Assembly: GCF_902506575.1 (NCBI RefSeq) | Contig: NZ_LR732544.1 | Span: 6,358,454-6,414,216, forward strand | DNA length: 55,763 nucleotides | Direction: 5' to 3' | Source: Streptomyces mexicanus | GTDB taxonomy: Bacteria > Actinomycetota > Actinomycetes > Streptomycetales > Streptomycetaceae | Part shown: positions 18,645-27,040 of the stretch, in pieces | Numbering within the stretch: the stretch's first letter is position 1 | Layout of the letters: every line of letters starts with the position of its first letter | Position numbers and translations under genes: made by a program | The notes under the pieces: generated by a model | Database searches by the model: none | Told to the model about the DNA's origin: nothing | Seen by the model: only the letters and a program-made list of their open reading frames with translations

Positions 18645-18680
18645 TTGACAAACATGTTTGCCGAACCTGCAATACCAACA
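18645..18680 (+). promoter_or_regulatory. Promoter and palindromic operator of the XRE-cupin gene
   Basis: A consensus TTGACA (-35, 18645-18650), a 17-bp gap and TGCAAT (-10, 18668-18673) place the transcription start at about the A of the ATG at 18680. The mRNA would be leaderless; no ribosome site is present. A perfect 12-bp palindrome CAAACATGTTTG (18649-18660) overlaps the -35 box and spacer, ideal for repression. Confidence 0.65.
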
Positions 18681-19264
18681 TGACGACCGACGAGGTACTG
18701 GCAGGCGTGGGACCGAGGCTGCGGCGCCTCCGCAAGGAGCGGGAGGTGACCCTGGCCGCGCTGTCGGAGGCGACCGGCATCTCCGTCAGCACGCTGTCGC
18801 GGCTGGAGTCGGGCCTGCGCAAGCCCAGCCTGGAGCTGCTGCTGCCGATCGCACAGGCCCATCAGGTCCCGCTCGACGAGCTGGTCGGCGCACCCACGGT
18901 GGGGGACCCGCGGGTGCGGGCCAAGCCCCTGGTGCGCGGCGGCCGCACCCACTGGCCGCTGACTCGGCAGCCGGGCGGCCTGCAGGCGTTCAAGGTGCTC
19001 GAACCGCGGCGCAAGCAGGAACCGGACCCGCGCAGCCACGAGGGATACGAGTGGCTGTACGTGCTCTCCGGAAAGTTGCGGCTGGTGCTCGGCGAGCACG
19101 ACGTGGTGCTCACGGCCGGGGAGGCGGCCGAGTTCGACACCCGCGTGCCGCACTGGTTCGGCTCGACGGGGGAGGGGCCGGTGGAGTTCCTCAGCCTGTT
19201 CGGGCCGCAGGGGGAGCGGATGCACGTCCGGGCGCGGCCGTCGCGGCGTGAGCGAGGAGAGTGA
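18680..19264 (+). CDS. XRE-family regulator with C-terminal cupin domain
   Basis: A 194-residue regulator. The N-terminal helix-turn-helix (about residues 10-65, including LSEATGISVSTLSRLESG) is joined to a C-terminal cupin sensor (about 110-190; HEGYEWLYVLSGKLRLVLGE). The architecture is common for regulators of small-molecule or redox metabolism. It probably represses itself and the divergent reductase through the palindrome at 18649-18660. The ATG at 18680 appears to be leaderless. It ends 85 nt before the quinone oxidoreductase operon. Confidence 0.88.
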   Translation: MTTDEVLAGVGPRLRRLRKEREVTLAALSEATGISVSTLSRLESGLRKPSLELLLPIAQAHQVPLDELVGAPTVGDPRVRAKPLVRGGRTHWPLTRQPGGLQAFKVLEPRRKQEPDPRSHEGYEWLYVLSGKLRLVLGEHDVVLTAGEAAEFDTRVPHWFGSTGEGPVEFLSLFGPQGERMHVRARPSRRERGE

Positions 19265-19349
19265 CGACCGGGTGTTCCCTGGCGGGCAAGCAACCGCTTA
19301 GTATGCGTGCGACCCCGGTCCGAGGAACGCAGTCCCGTGGAGGCGGCGC

Positions 19350-20327
19350 ATGCAGGCATGGCGAGTGCACGACAACGGCGAGCCGAGCGAGGTGATGCGC
19401 CTGGAGGAGACCGAGCGGCCCACACCCGGCGACGGTCAGGTGCTGCTCAGGGTGCGGGCCGCCAACGTCAACTTCCCGGACGCGCTGCTGTGCCGCGGCC
19501 AGTACCAGGTCCGGCCCCCGCTGCCGTTTACCCCGGGGGTGGAGATCTGCGGCGAGACCGAGGACGGCCGCCGGGTGATCGCCACCCCGGCGCTGCCCCA
19601 CGGCGGCTTCGCCGAGTACGCCCTCGCCGACGCCGCCGCCGTCCTGCCCGCCCCGGACGCCCTGGACGACGCCGAGGCGGCCGCCCTGCACATCGGCTAC
19701 CAGACGGGCTGGTTCGGCCTGCACCGCCGGGCCCGCCTGGAGGCCGGCGAGACCCTGCTCGTGCACGCCGCCGCGGGCGGCGTCGGCAGCGCCGCCGTCC
19801 AGCTGGGCAAGGCGGCCGGCGCCACGGTCATCGGCGTCGTCGGCGGCCCGGACAAGGCGGCCGTCGCCCGCGAGCTGGGCTGCGACGTCGTGATCGACCG
19901 GCGCGCCGAGGACGTCATCGCCGCCGTCAAGGAGGCCACCGGCGGCCGGGGCGCCGACGTGATCTACGACCCGGTCGGCGGCGAGGCCTACACCCAGTCC
20001 GCCAAGACCGTCGCCTTCGAGGGCCGGATCGTGGTCGTGGGCTTCGCCAGTGGCACCATCCCGAGCCCGGCGCTCAACCACGCCCTGGTGAAGAACTACG
20101 CGATCCTCGGCCTGCACTGGGGCCTGTACACCACCAAGAACCCCAAGCTGGTCCAGCACTGCCACGAGCAGCTCACCGACCTGGCCGCCCGGGGCGCGAT
20201 CAGGCCCCTGGTGAGCGAACGGGTGCCGCTGAGCGGGGCCGCGTCCGCCGTGCAGCGCGTCGCCGACGGCGTCACCACCGGCCGCATCGCCGTGCTGCCC
20301 ACCTCGGAGAACGGAGCCGCCGCATGA
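19350..20327 (+). CDS. NADPH:quinone oxidoreductase family protein
   Basis: A 325-residue zinc-independent medium-chain dehydrogenase/reductase. The N-terminal GroES-like domain includes VRAANVNFPDALLCRGQYQ. The Rossmann domain has HAAAGGVGSAAVQLGKAAGA, the NADPH motif. Zinc-ligand cysteines of alcohol dehydrogenases are absent. It reduces quinones or enoyl-type substrates with NADPH. First gene of a three-gene operon with stop/start overlaps to two acyl-CoA dehydrogenases, so a joint role in breakdown of an unusual acyl-CoA is likely. GGAGGCGGC precedes the ATG. Confidence 0.87.
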   Translation: MQAWRVHDNGEPSEVMRLEETERPTPGDGQVLLRVRAANVNFPDALLCRGQYQVRPPLPFTPGVEICGETEDGRRVIATPALPHGGFAEYALADAAAVLPAPDALDDAEAAALHIGYQTGWFGLHRRARLEAGETLLVHAAAGGVGSAAVQLGKAAGATVIGVVGGPDKAAVARELGCDVVIDRRAEDVIAAVKEATGGRGADVIYDPVGGEAYTQSAKTVAFEGRIVVVGFASGTIPSPALNHALVKNYAILGLHWGLYTTKNPKLVQHCHEQLTDLAARGAIRPLVSERVPLSGAASAVQRVADGVTTGRIAVLPTSENGAAA

Positions 20328-21517
20328 CCGACAGCAGCCTCGACGCGGCCGCCCTGCGCCGCCGCACCCGGCAGTTCCTGGCCGCCCACCCGCCCGCGGC
20401 CACCGACCGCCTCGACTTCCTCCGCGCCCGCTTCGACGCCGGACTCGCCTGGGTGCACTACCCCGAGGGCCTCGGCGGCCTCGGCGCGCCCCGCTCCCTG
20501 CAGGTTGTCGTGGACGCCGAACTCCAGGCTGCGGGCGCCCCCGACAACGACCCGCGCCGCATCGGCATCGGTCTGGGCATGGCCGCCCCGACCATCCTGC
20601 GTTACGGCACCGAGGAGCAGAAGCGGCGCTACCTCAGGCCCCTGTGGACCGGGGAGGAGGTCTGGTGCCAGCTGTTCAGCGAGCCCGGCGCCGGATCCGA
20701 CCTGGCCGCCCTCGGCACCCGCGCCGTCCGGGACGGCGAGGACTGGGTGGTCAACGGGCAGAAGGTGTGGACGTCCAGCGCGCACGTGGCCCGCTGGGCC
20801 ATCCTGATCGCCCGCACCGACCCGGACGTCCCCAAGCACCGGGGCATCACCTACTTCATCTGCGACATGACCGACCCCGGCGTCGAGGTGCGGCCGCTGC
20901 GCCAGATCACCGGCGAGGCCGAGTTCAACGAGGTCTTCCTCACCGACGTCCGCATCCCCGACACCCGCCGCCTCGGCGAGGTCGGCGACGGCTGGCGGGT
21001 CGCCCAGACGACGCTGATGAACGAGCGCGTCTCCATCGGCGGCATGGCCCTGCCCCGCGAGGGCGGCATGATCGGCAAGGTCGCGCAGACCTGGCGCGAG
21101 CGCCCCGAGCTGCGCACCCACGACCTGCACCAGCGGCTGCTGAAGCTGTGGGTGGAGGCCGAGGTCGCCCGCCTCACCGGCGAGCGGCTGCGCCAGCAGC
21201 TCGTCGCCGGCCAGCCCGGCCCCGAGGGCTCCGGCATGAAGCTCGCCTTCGCCCGTCTCAACCAGGAGATCAGCGGCCTGGAGGTCGAACTGCGCGGCGC
21301 GGAGGGACTGCTGTACGACGACTGGACCATGCGCCGCCCCGAACTGGTCGACTTCACCGGCCGGGACACCGGATACCGCTACCTGCGCGCCAAGGGCAAC
21401 AGCATCGAGGGCGGGACCAGCGAGGTCCTGCTGAACATCGTCGCCGAACGCGTCCTGGGCCTGCCCGCCGAGCCGCGCACCGACAAGGACGTCGCCTGGA
21501 AGGACCTCGCCCGATGA
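20324..21517 (+). CDS. Acyl-CoA dehydrogenase, putative catalytic subunit of a pair
   Basis: A 397-residue acyl-CoA dehydrogenase. FSEPGAGSDLAAL and WVVNGQKVWTSSA are the FAD/substrate motifs. The C-terminal SIEGGTSEVLLNIVAERVLG contains the catalytic Glu position. The ATG overlaps the preceding stop (ATGA), and its stop overlaps the start of the next dehydrogenase, so the three genes are coupled. Paired dehydrogenases in actinobacteria (for example FadE26/FadE27 in cholesterol breakdown) form alpha2beta2 complexes on bulky CoA esters. A similar pairing is likely here, with this subunit providing the base. Confidence 0.87.
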   Translation: MTDSSLDAAALRRRTRQFLAAHPPAATDRLDFLRARFDAGLAWVHYPEGLGGLGAPRSLQVVVDAELQAAGAPDNDPRRIGIGLGMAAPTILRYGTEEQKRRYLRPLWTGEEVWCQLFSEPGAGSDLAALGTRAVRDGEDWVVNGQKVWTSSAHVARWAILIARTDPDVPKHRGITYFICDMTDPGVEVRPLRQITGEAEFNEVFLTDVRIPDTRRLGEVGDGWRVAQTTLMNERVSIGGMALPREGGMIGKVAQTWRERPELRTHDLHQRLLKLWVEAEVARLTGERLRQQLVAGQPGPEGSGMKLAFARLNQEISGLEVELRGAEGLLYDDWTMRRPELVDFTGRDTGYRYLRAKGNSIEGGTSEVLLNIVAERVLGLPAEPRTDKDVAWKDLAR

Positions 21518-22668
21518 GCACACAGCCCGACCTGCTCTACTCCGAGGAGGAAGAGGCGCTGCGCGCCGCCGTCCGCGACCTGCTCACCGACCACTGCCAG
21601 GCGGCCGGAGTGATCGCGCGCGCGGAGTCGGACGCCCCGCACGACCTCGCCCTGTGGAAGGCGCTCGCCGACGGCATGGGTCTGGCCGGGCTGCTGGTGC
21701 CCGAGGACAAGGGCGGCCAGGGCGCCACGCACCGCGAGGCCGCCGTGGTGCTGGAGGAACTGGGCCGGGCGGTGGCTCCCGTCCCGTACCTCACCAGCGC
21801 GGTGGTCGCCACCGAGGCGCTGCTGGCCTGCGGCGACGACGACCTGCTCGGCCGGCTGGCCTCCGGCCGCACCATCGGCGTCCTCGCGGTCGCCCTGCAC
21901 CTGGCCCCCGGCGCCCCCTTCCCCGCCGTGCGCTGCGACAACGGCACCCTGCACGGGGAGCTGGCCGGGATCGCGGACGCGGCCGTCGCCGACGTGCTGC
22001 TGGTCCCCGCCGAGGACGGCGGCCTGTACGCGGTGGACGCCGACGCGGTGACCGTCACCGGCCAGGTGTCGCTGGACCTGACCCGCCCGGTGGCGACCGT
22101 ACGGTTCGACGGCGCCCCCGGACGCCGCGTCGGCGACGCCGACGTCGCCGTACGGCGGGCCCTGCGCGCCGCTGCCGGACTGCTCGCCTCCGAACAACTG
22201 GGGCTCGCGGACTGGACGTTGACGGAGACCGTGCGCTACCTGAAGGAACGCAAGCAGTTCAACCGGCCGGTGGGCGGCTTCCAGGCCCTCAAGCACCGGC
22301 TGGCCCAGCTGTGGCTGGAGGTCGTGAACCTCCGCGCCGCCGCCCGGGCCGCCGCCGACGCCCTCGCGCGCGGGGAGAGCGCCGGGGACGGCGAGGGCAG
22401 CGGGAACGGTGCGAACGGCGGGAGCAGCGGGAACGGTGGGAACGGTGGTGACGTCGACGTGGCGGTCGCCGTCGCGCAGGCGTACGCGGCCCCGGTCGCC
22501 GTCCACGCGGCCGAGGAGGCGCTGCAACTGCACGGCGGCATCGGCATGACCTGGGAACACCCGGTCCACCTGTACCTGAAGCGGGCGAAGGCCGACTCGA
22601 TCGCGTACGGGACGGCGGGCGCGCACCGCGAGGCGCTGGCCGGCCTGGTCGACCTCCAGGCACCCTGA
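21514..22668 (+). CDS. Acyl-CoA dehydrogenase-like partner lacking the catalytic Glu
   Basis: A 384-residue acyl-CoA dehydrogenase fold. The C-terminal stretch ADSIAYGTAGAHREALAGLV aligns with the usual IYEGTxQIQR, but Tyr replaces the catalytic Glu. The upstream partner keeps it. Conserved LHGGIGMTWEHPVHLYLKRA is present. A Gly/Asn/Ser-rich insert (about residues 290-315) is encoded by imperfect GGGAACGGT repeats at 22,399-22,448 and is probably a flexible loop. The start overlaps the upstream stop. It probably forms a heteromer with that protein. Confidence 0.85.
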   Translation: MSTQPDLLYSEEEEALRAAVRDLLTDHCQAAGVIARAESDAPHDLALWKALADGMGLAGLLVPEDKGGQGATHREAAVVLEELGRAVAPVPYLTSAVVATEALLACGDDDLLGRLASGRTIGVLAVALHLAPGAPFPAVRCDNGTLHGELAGIADAAVADVLLVPAEDGGLYAVDADAVTVTGQVSLDLTRPVATVRFDGAPGRRVGDADVAVRRALRAAAGLLASEQLGLADWTLTETVRYLKERKQFNRPVGGFQALKHRLAQLWLEVVNLRAAARAAADALARGESAGDGEGSGNGANGGSSGNGGNGGDVDVAVAVAQAYAAPVAVHAAEEALQLHGGIGMTWEHPVHLYLKRAKADSIAYGTAGAHREALAGLVDLQAP

Positions 22669-22753
22669 CCGGCGTCCTCGCCGAGGGCACAGGCGATCGG
22701 ACATCCCTCGCAGAACCACACGTTCGGAGGACATGTCAGCCGCCCGGACGAAC

Positions 22754-22808
22754 CCTCCGCTACGCCACACTTGCGGCCGAAAGCCGCGAGTGGGCGTGGC
22801 GGAGGAGG
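22754..22808 (+). promoter_or_regulatory. Long hairpin overlapping the ribosome-binding site of the next gene
   Basis: The arm 22754-22777 pairs with 22783-22805 over about 23 bp, with a bulge and a few mismatches, closed by a CGAAA loop. Its 3' arm ends in GGAGG, the first part of the GGAGGAGG ribosome site (22801-22808). It may terminate the dehydrogenase operon, hide the ribosome site of the 22,815 gene, or both. Confidence 0.55.
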
Positions 22809-22814
22809 TTCACG

Positions 22815-23009
22815 GTGGCCATTTCCATCTCTGGGGTGCTGTTGCTCGCGATCCTGGCGATCATCTTCGTACGCAACGGAGCCCTGAAGTTCTCGCACGC
22901 CCTGGTCTGCGTCCTGCTCGGCTTCTTCCTGGCCGGCACCAGCATGGCCCCCACGATCCACGAGGGCCTGGCGGCCACGGCCCAGATCGTCAGCAGCCTG
23001 CGCCCCTGA
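22815..23009 (+). CDS. Small membrane protein, unknown function
   Basis: A 64-residue protein with two hydrophobic segments (ISGVLLLAILAIIFV and FSHALVCVLLGFFLAGTS) joined by a short charged turn, probably a helical hairpin in the membrane. The GTG at 22815 has a perfect GGAGGAGG six bases upstream, which supports translation. The site is partly inside a long hairpin. It follows the acyl-CoA dehydrogenase operon after 146 nt. Similar small proteins are widespread in Streptomyces, but no function is recognised. Confidence 0.7.
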   Translation: MAISISGVLLLAILAIIFVRNGALKFSHALVCVLLGFFLAGTSMAPTIHEGLAATAQIVSSLRP

Positions 23010-23217
23010 CGTCTTCCTGCGCCACTGACGTCACGCTGTGGCCGTGGCATCGGCCTGTGGCCGTGACGTCGGCGTGTGGGTCGTGCCCTCGGTTCGTGGC
23101 GGCGTGAGGTCGGCGCGAGGTCGGCGTGAGATCGTGACGTCGGCGTCTGGGCGACGTGACGTCACCGTGCGGCCGTGGCATCGGCCCGCGGCCCCGCGGC
23201 CCCGTGGCCGCGGGCGC
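23006..23217. repeat. Repeat-containing intergenic region with two TGACGTCA sites
   Basis: Two copies of TGACGTCA (23026-23033 and 23157-23164) lie 131 bp apart. Each is followed by a related unit, (G/C)TGTGGCCGTGGCATCGGCC or GTGCGGCCGTGGCATCGGCC. GTGACGTCGGCGT also recurs between them. The gap has no gene and lies downstream of two convergent genes. Confidence 0.55.
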
Positions 23218-24453
23218 TCACGCGGCGGAGAAGACGCCGACCCCGTTCGCCACGGCCCGCTCGGCGCCCCCGCTCGGATGGTTGAGCACACTGACCCGGG
23301 TCGCCCCCCGGGGTCGCGCGACCAGCGTGCTGGAGCCCCCGCCGTCCAGGTCGAAGCCCTCCGTCGCGCCCAGTTCCTTCAGCCGGGAGGCGAGTTCGGC
23401 CACCGTGAGACCGCCGCGGTAGGCCGGCCCGCCGTCCAGGGCCACGAGCAGCAGCCGGTGCCCGCCGTCCCCGATGCCCACCGCGGTACGCACCGCCGTC
23501 GCCTCGGTGTCCAGCCCCTTCAGCGGCGCACCGTGCCGCAGCACCGGGAAGCCGCCGATCGCGAACGCGTACGACACACCGGAGGCCGCCACCAACCGGT
23601 GCTCCACCCGCACCGACTGGCCCTTGGTCAGCTCGCGCAGCCGCCGCGCCCCCGCCTCGCGGCCCACCAGCACCGTGGTCCCGGCGGGGATGGTGCCGCT
23701 GCCCGGCTTGCCGGCGGTGGCCACGACCCGGCCGTTCGTGACCGTCACCTCGTAGGTGTCCTTGCTGCACGGCGCGCTCCTGCTGGTGTCCGTGCCGCAC
23801 ACGGCCCGAGCCCGCGAGACGCTGCCCCAGTCGGCGGTGTAGGCGCCGATCGAACCGACCGGCAGCGCGTACTGGTTGAGCCCGCCGAGGTTCAGCGGGC
23901 CCTCGGGGGTGCTCACCGAGCCGGACAGGGACAGCCGGTCGATGCGGGCGGTGCGGTCGGTGCCGACGCCCAGCACGTCCCCGGTGGCCGTGCCCGGCGG
24001 CAGGGCCGGCCCGAACCGCTGCCCCTGCGGCACGGCCGCCTTGAGCGGGCGCCCGTCGGCGATCTCCGGGCCGACGGCCGAGCCGGTCGCGGCGACACCC
24101 GGATGCTGGGCCTCGGTGATGTGGAAGAAGTCCCCGTTGACGCCCGCGAGCGCGCCCTGGGTGTCGGCGAGTTGGGAGACGGTGCGCCGCGCCGCCACCC
24201 TGCCGGGGTGCAACAGCCCGATCCGGACGTGCCGGTCGCGCAGATCGACGGTGACCACATGCGCGCGGACCACCCCGCGCGCGGTACGGAGGTCGACGTC
24301 GCGGTACTCGACGCCCGGTGCGATCTTCTCGGAGCGCGGCGCGCTGCCGGCGGGCGCGGCCCCGGCCAAGGACGTGCCGGCGAGGGTGCCGCACGTCAGG
24401 AGAACCGTCAACGCCCGTCCGAGCCGCACGCCACGACGTGTCGCAGTGCCCAC
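23218..24453 (-). CDS. Secreted phosphodiester glycosidase (NAGPA-domain) protein
   Basis: A 411-residue exported protein. The GTG at 24453 gives a signal peptide (basic VGTATRRGVRLGRA then LTVLLTCGTLAGTSLAGAA), with AGGGGG just upstream. The C-terminal half matches the phosphodiester glycosidase / NAGPA family, including VNGDFFHITEAQHP, LALVALDGG-like text, LASRLKELGA and the diagnostic GFDLDGGGSSTLV. The family acts on sugar phosphodiesters such as those in cell-wall or exopolysaccharides. The actual substrate is unknown. A further upstream frame is open but lacks a ribosome site. Confidence 0.82.
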   Translation of the reverse strand: MGTATRRGVRLGRALTVLLTCGTLAGTSLAGAAPAGSAPRSEKIAPGVEYRDVDLRTARGVVRAHVVTVDLRDRHVRIGLLHPGRVAARRTVSQLADTQGALAGVNGDFFHITEAQHPGVAATGSAVGPEIADGRPLKAAVPQGQRFGPALPPGTATGDVLGVGTDRTARIDRLSLSGSVSTPEGPLNLGGLNQYALPVGSIGAYTADWGSVSRARAVCGTDTSRSAPCSKDTYEVTVTNGRVVATAGKPGSGTIPAGTTVLVGREAGARRLRELTKGQSVRVEHRLVAASGVSYAFAIGGFPVLRHGAPLKGLDTEATAVRTAVGIGDGGHRLLLVALDGGPAYRGGLTVAELASRLKELGATEGFDLDGGGSSTLVARPRGATRVSVLNHPSGGAERAVANGVGVFSAA

Positions 24454-24731
24454 CAAGCCCCCTGATGACTCGTCACCTGTGCATGGACACAGGGAAGTGC
24501 ACCAGAACAGGGCGCCGGGAACGGCCTCGCGACTGCGACGACGCGGGAACGGGCGGGAAAACGCACTCCTTCGGGTGCTCTCGGCGCTCGGTGATCGGCT
24601 CTCGGCGGTCAGCCGGCCGGGCGTGGGGGAGAGGAAGACGAACCAGGGGGAGAGGCAGACGGACGGGAGGGGCCGGCCGGGGACCGGGCGTGGGGAGCGG
24701 GGAGCGGGGAGCGGCCGGGGCCGTCGGCGGC

Positions 24732-26813
24732 TCAGCGGGTGTCGCCGAGCGACTGCTCGGTCCACACCGTCTTGCCGGTGTTCGTGTACCGGACTCCCCA
24801 GGCCTGGGCCAGCTGGGCGGCTACGTACAGGCCGCGCCCGCCCTCGTCGGCCACCCGGGCGTGCCGAAGGTGCGGTGCGGCCCGGCCGGAGTCGTGCACC
24901 TCGCAGGTGAGCGTGCGGTCGTGGATCAGGCGGACCTCGATGGGAGGCTCTCCGTACCGCAGGGCGTTGGTGACGAGTTCACTGACGATCACCTGCGTCT
25001 CGAAGGCGGTCTCGTCGTCCACGTCCCAGGCGGCGAGCTGCTTGCGGACCCGGGTGCGGGCGGTCGCCACCGCGCCGTCGTCGCCGTCCAGCCGCCAGCT
25101 GGCGCAACTGTCGGGCGGGAACGCGTGGGTGCGCGCCACGATCACCGCGGCGTCACCCGCGCCCAGTCCGTCCGGCAGGGCGTACACGATGGCGTCGCAC
25201 AGCTCCTGCAACGGCCGCTCGGCGTAGTCCGGCGCCGCCCGCAGCGGCCCGGGGGACTCCGCCAGGTACCGGGTGAGCGTGGGGTCGCTGGTGAACACCA
25301 GCACGCTCCCGGCCGGCACGGCGAACTCCGCGGTGGCGAACGGCGCGCTCTCCGCCATCCCCAGCGGCGGGCCGGCCGGGGCGTCGGGGACCGTGACCGT
25401 GCGGTCGGGACGGACCAGGACGGGCGCCAGGTGCCCCGCCGTCGCCAGCACGCAGGTGCCGGTCAGGGCGTCGTGGACGGCGTACACGCAGTCGGCGGTC
25501 AGCGCCTCACGGCGCAACGGATCGCCCGGCGGCAGGCTCGCCCGTTCGAAGGCCAGTTCCGCGGCCGTGTCGTGCAGCCGTGCCAGCAGCTCGTCGGGGG
25601 CCAGGTCGAAGGCGGCCAGCGACCGCACGACCGTGCGCAGCTGGCCCATGGTGGCCGCGGCGTTCATGCCGCGCCCGGAGACGTTGCCGACCACGAGCGC
25701 GGTGCGGGCACCGGACAGCGAGATCGTGTCGTACCAGGCGCCGGGGTCACCTCCGGTGACCGACAGATAGGCGGTGTCCAGCGAGGTGTGCGCCTCCGGG
25801 CGCCGGGGCAGCAGCTGACGCTGGACCGTCGCCGCGATGGTGTGCTCGCGGACGTAGCGTCGCGCGTTGTCCACGCACAGGGCCATGTGGGCGGCCAGCT
25901 CCACCGCGAGCTGCCGGTCGCCCGCGTCGAACGGCGGGGAGTCACCCGCGCGATACAGGCTGACCAGGCCCAGCACCGTGCCGCGCAGGGCCAGCGGCAC
26001 CACGAGCAGAGTGTGGGACTCCGAGGCGACCATCGCGTTGGCGCGCGCCGGATCGGCGGGCATCCACAGGGTGGACGGGCTCAGCGGCACCACGCGGGGA
26101 CGCAGGTCGCTCAGGGCCTGGGTGAAGGGAGTGGGACCCGGCAGCCGGCGCACGTCACCCACCGGAAGAGCCTGCGTCGGATACACCTGGCCGCTGCGGA
26201 AGGCGGTGCGCATCAGGGGCGTGCCCGGCGGCAGGGGAGCGGGCGGCGGCTCGTCCCCGCGGAGCACCGAGTCCACCACCTCCACGACCGCGATGTCGGC
26301 GAACGCCGGCACCAGCGCACCGACCAGCTCCTCGCCGCTCACCACCGGGTCCAGGGTCCGGCCCACGCTGCGCCGCACGGCGTCCAGCACCCTGGCGCGG
26401 GACCGGGCCCGTTCGCGTTCCGTGACGTCGACCGCGGTGATCGCCAGCCCGAGCACCTCCCCGCGCCGCCCCTCCAGACGTATGGCGGTGGCCTCGAAAC
26501 AGCGCTCCTCGGGCGGGTCGTCTCTGGTGCGCGCCCGGACGAGCTGCTGCCACAGCGTCTCGCCGGTCTCCAGCACGCGGCGCAGCAGGGTCTCCAGGTC
26601 GTTGCCCTCGACCATGCGGTACACGTCCCGGACCGGCCGCCCGGTCATGTCCTGTGCGGACACCCCGCGCAGGGCGGGTGCCGCGGTGTTCAGCCGCACC
26701 ACGCGCAGCTGCGGGTCCAGCAGATGGAGTCCGACCGGCGAACGCGTGAACAGTGCCTCCAGCATGGCGGCCGAGGTCTCGTCCACGCCGCGGCCGGGAT
26801 CGCCGTACGCCAC
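24732..26813 (-). CDS. PAS-GAF-PP2C (SpoIIE-type)-ATPase regulatory protein, metal site altered
   Basis: A 693-residue signalling protein with a PAS domain (about 15-125), a GAF domain (150-300), a SpoIIE/RsbU-like phosphatase domain (320-545), and a C-terminal anti-sigma-type HATPase (560-690; IVSELVTNALRYGEP, DEGGRGLYVA). In active relatives the phosphatase metals are bound by Asp in GGDWYD and GDVxGHG. Here these read GGDPGAWYD and GNVSGRG, and the final GDD is GDA, so activity is doubtful. The GTG at 26813 has GGAGG five bases upstream. It likely belongs to a partner-switching pathway; partners are not nearby. Confidence 0.83.
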   Translation of the reverse strand: MAYGDPGRGVDETSAAMLEALFTRSPVGLHLLDPQLRVVRLNTAAPALRGVSAQDMTGRPVRDVYRMVEGNDLETLLRRVLETGETLWQQLVRARTRDDPPEERCFEATAIRLEGRRGEVLGLAITAVDVTERERARSRARVLDAVRRSVGRTLDPVVSGEELVGALVPAFADIAVVEVVDSVLRGDEPPPAPLPPGTPLMRTAFRSGQVYPTQALPVGDVRRLPGPTPFTQALSDLRPRVVPLSPSTLWMPADPARANAMVASESHTLLVVPLALRGTVLGLVSLYRAGDSPPFDAGDRQLAVELAAHMALCVDNARRYVREHTIAATVQRQLLPRRPEAHTSLDTAYLSVTGGDPGAWYDTISLSGARTALVVGNVSGRGMNAAATMGQLRTVVRSLAAFDLAPDELLARLHDTAAELAFERASLPPGDPLRREALTADCVYAVHDALTGTCVLATAGHLAPVLVRPDRTVTVPDAPAGPPLGMAESAPFATAEFAVPAGSVLVFTSDPTLTRYLAESPGPLRAAPDYAERPLQELCDAIVYALPDGLGAGDAAVIVARTHAFPPDSCASWRLDGDDGAVATARTRVRKQLAAWDVDDETAFETQVIVSELVTNALRYGEPPIEVRLIHDRTLTCEVHDSGRAAPHLRHARVADEGGRGLYVAAQLAQAWGVRYTNTGKTVWTEQSLGDTR

Positions 26814-27040
26814 CGAGACCTCCTTCCCCGCACCGGTCGGGCCCGGCCGCCCGGGCCCGCGCCTGCCGCGCGCACCCGGAGCGGCGCCCTTCCAGCGTGC
26901 TCCGGCCGTGCGCCCGCCGCACGCGCAGCACCCGCGCCCACACCGGCGGACATATGCCGACGGCATGCCGCGCGCGACCGCCCGAACGGCTCCCGCGCCC
27001 GGGGCCGGGGCGAGGCCGTCCCCGGGCGCGTGAGGCCCGG

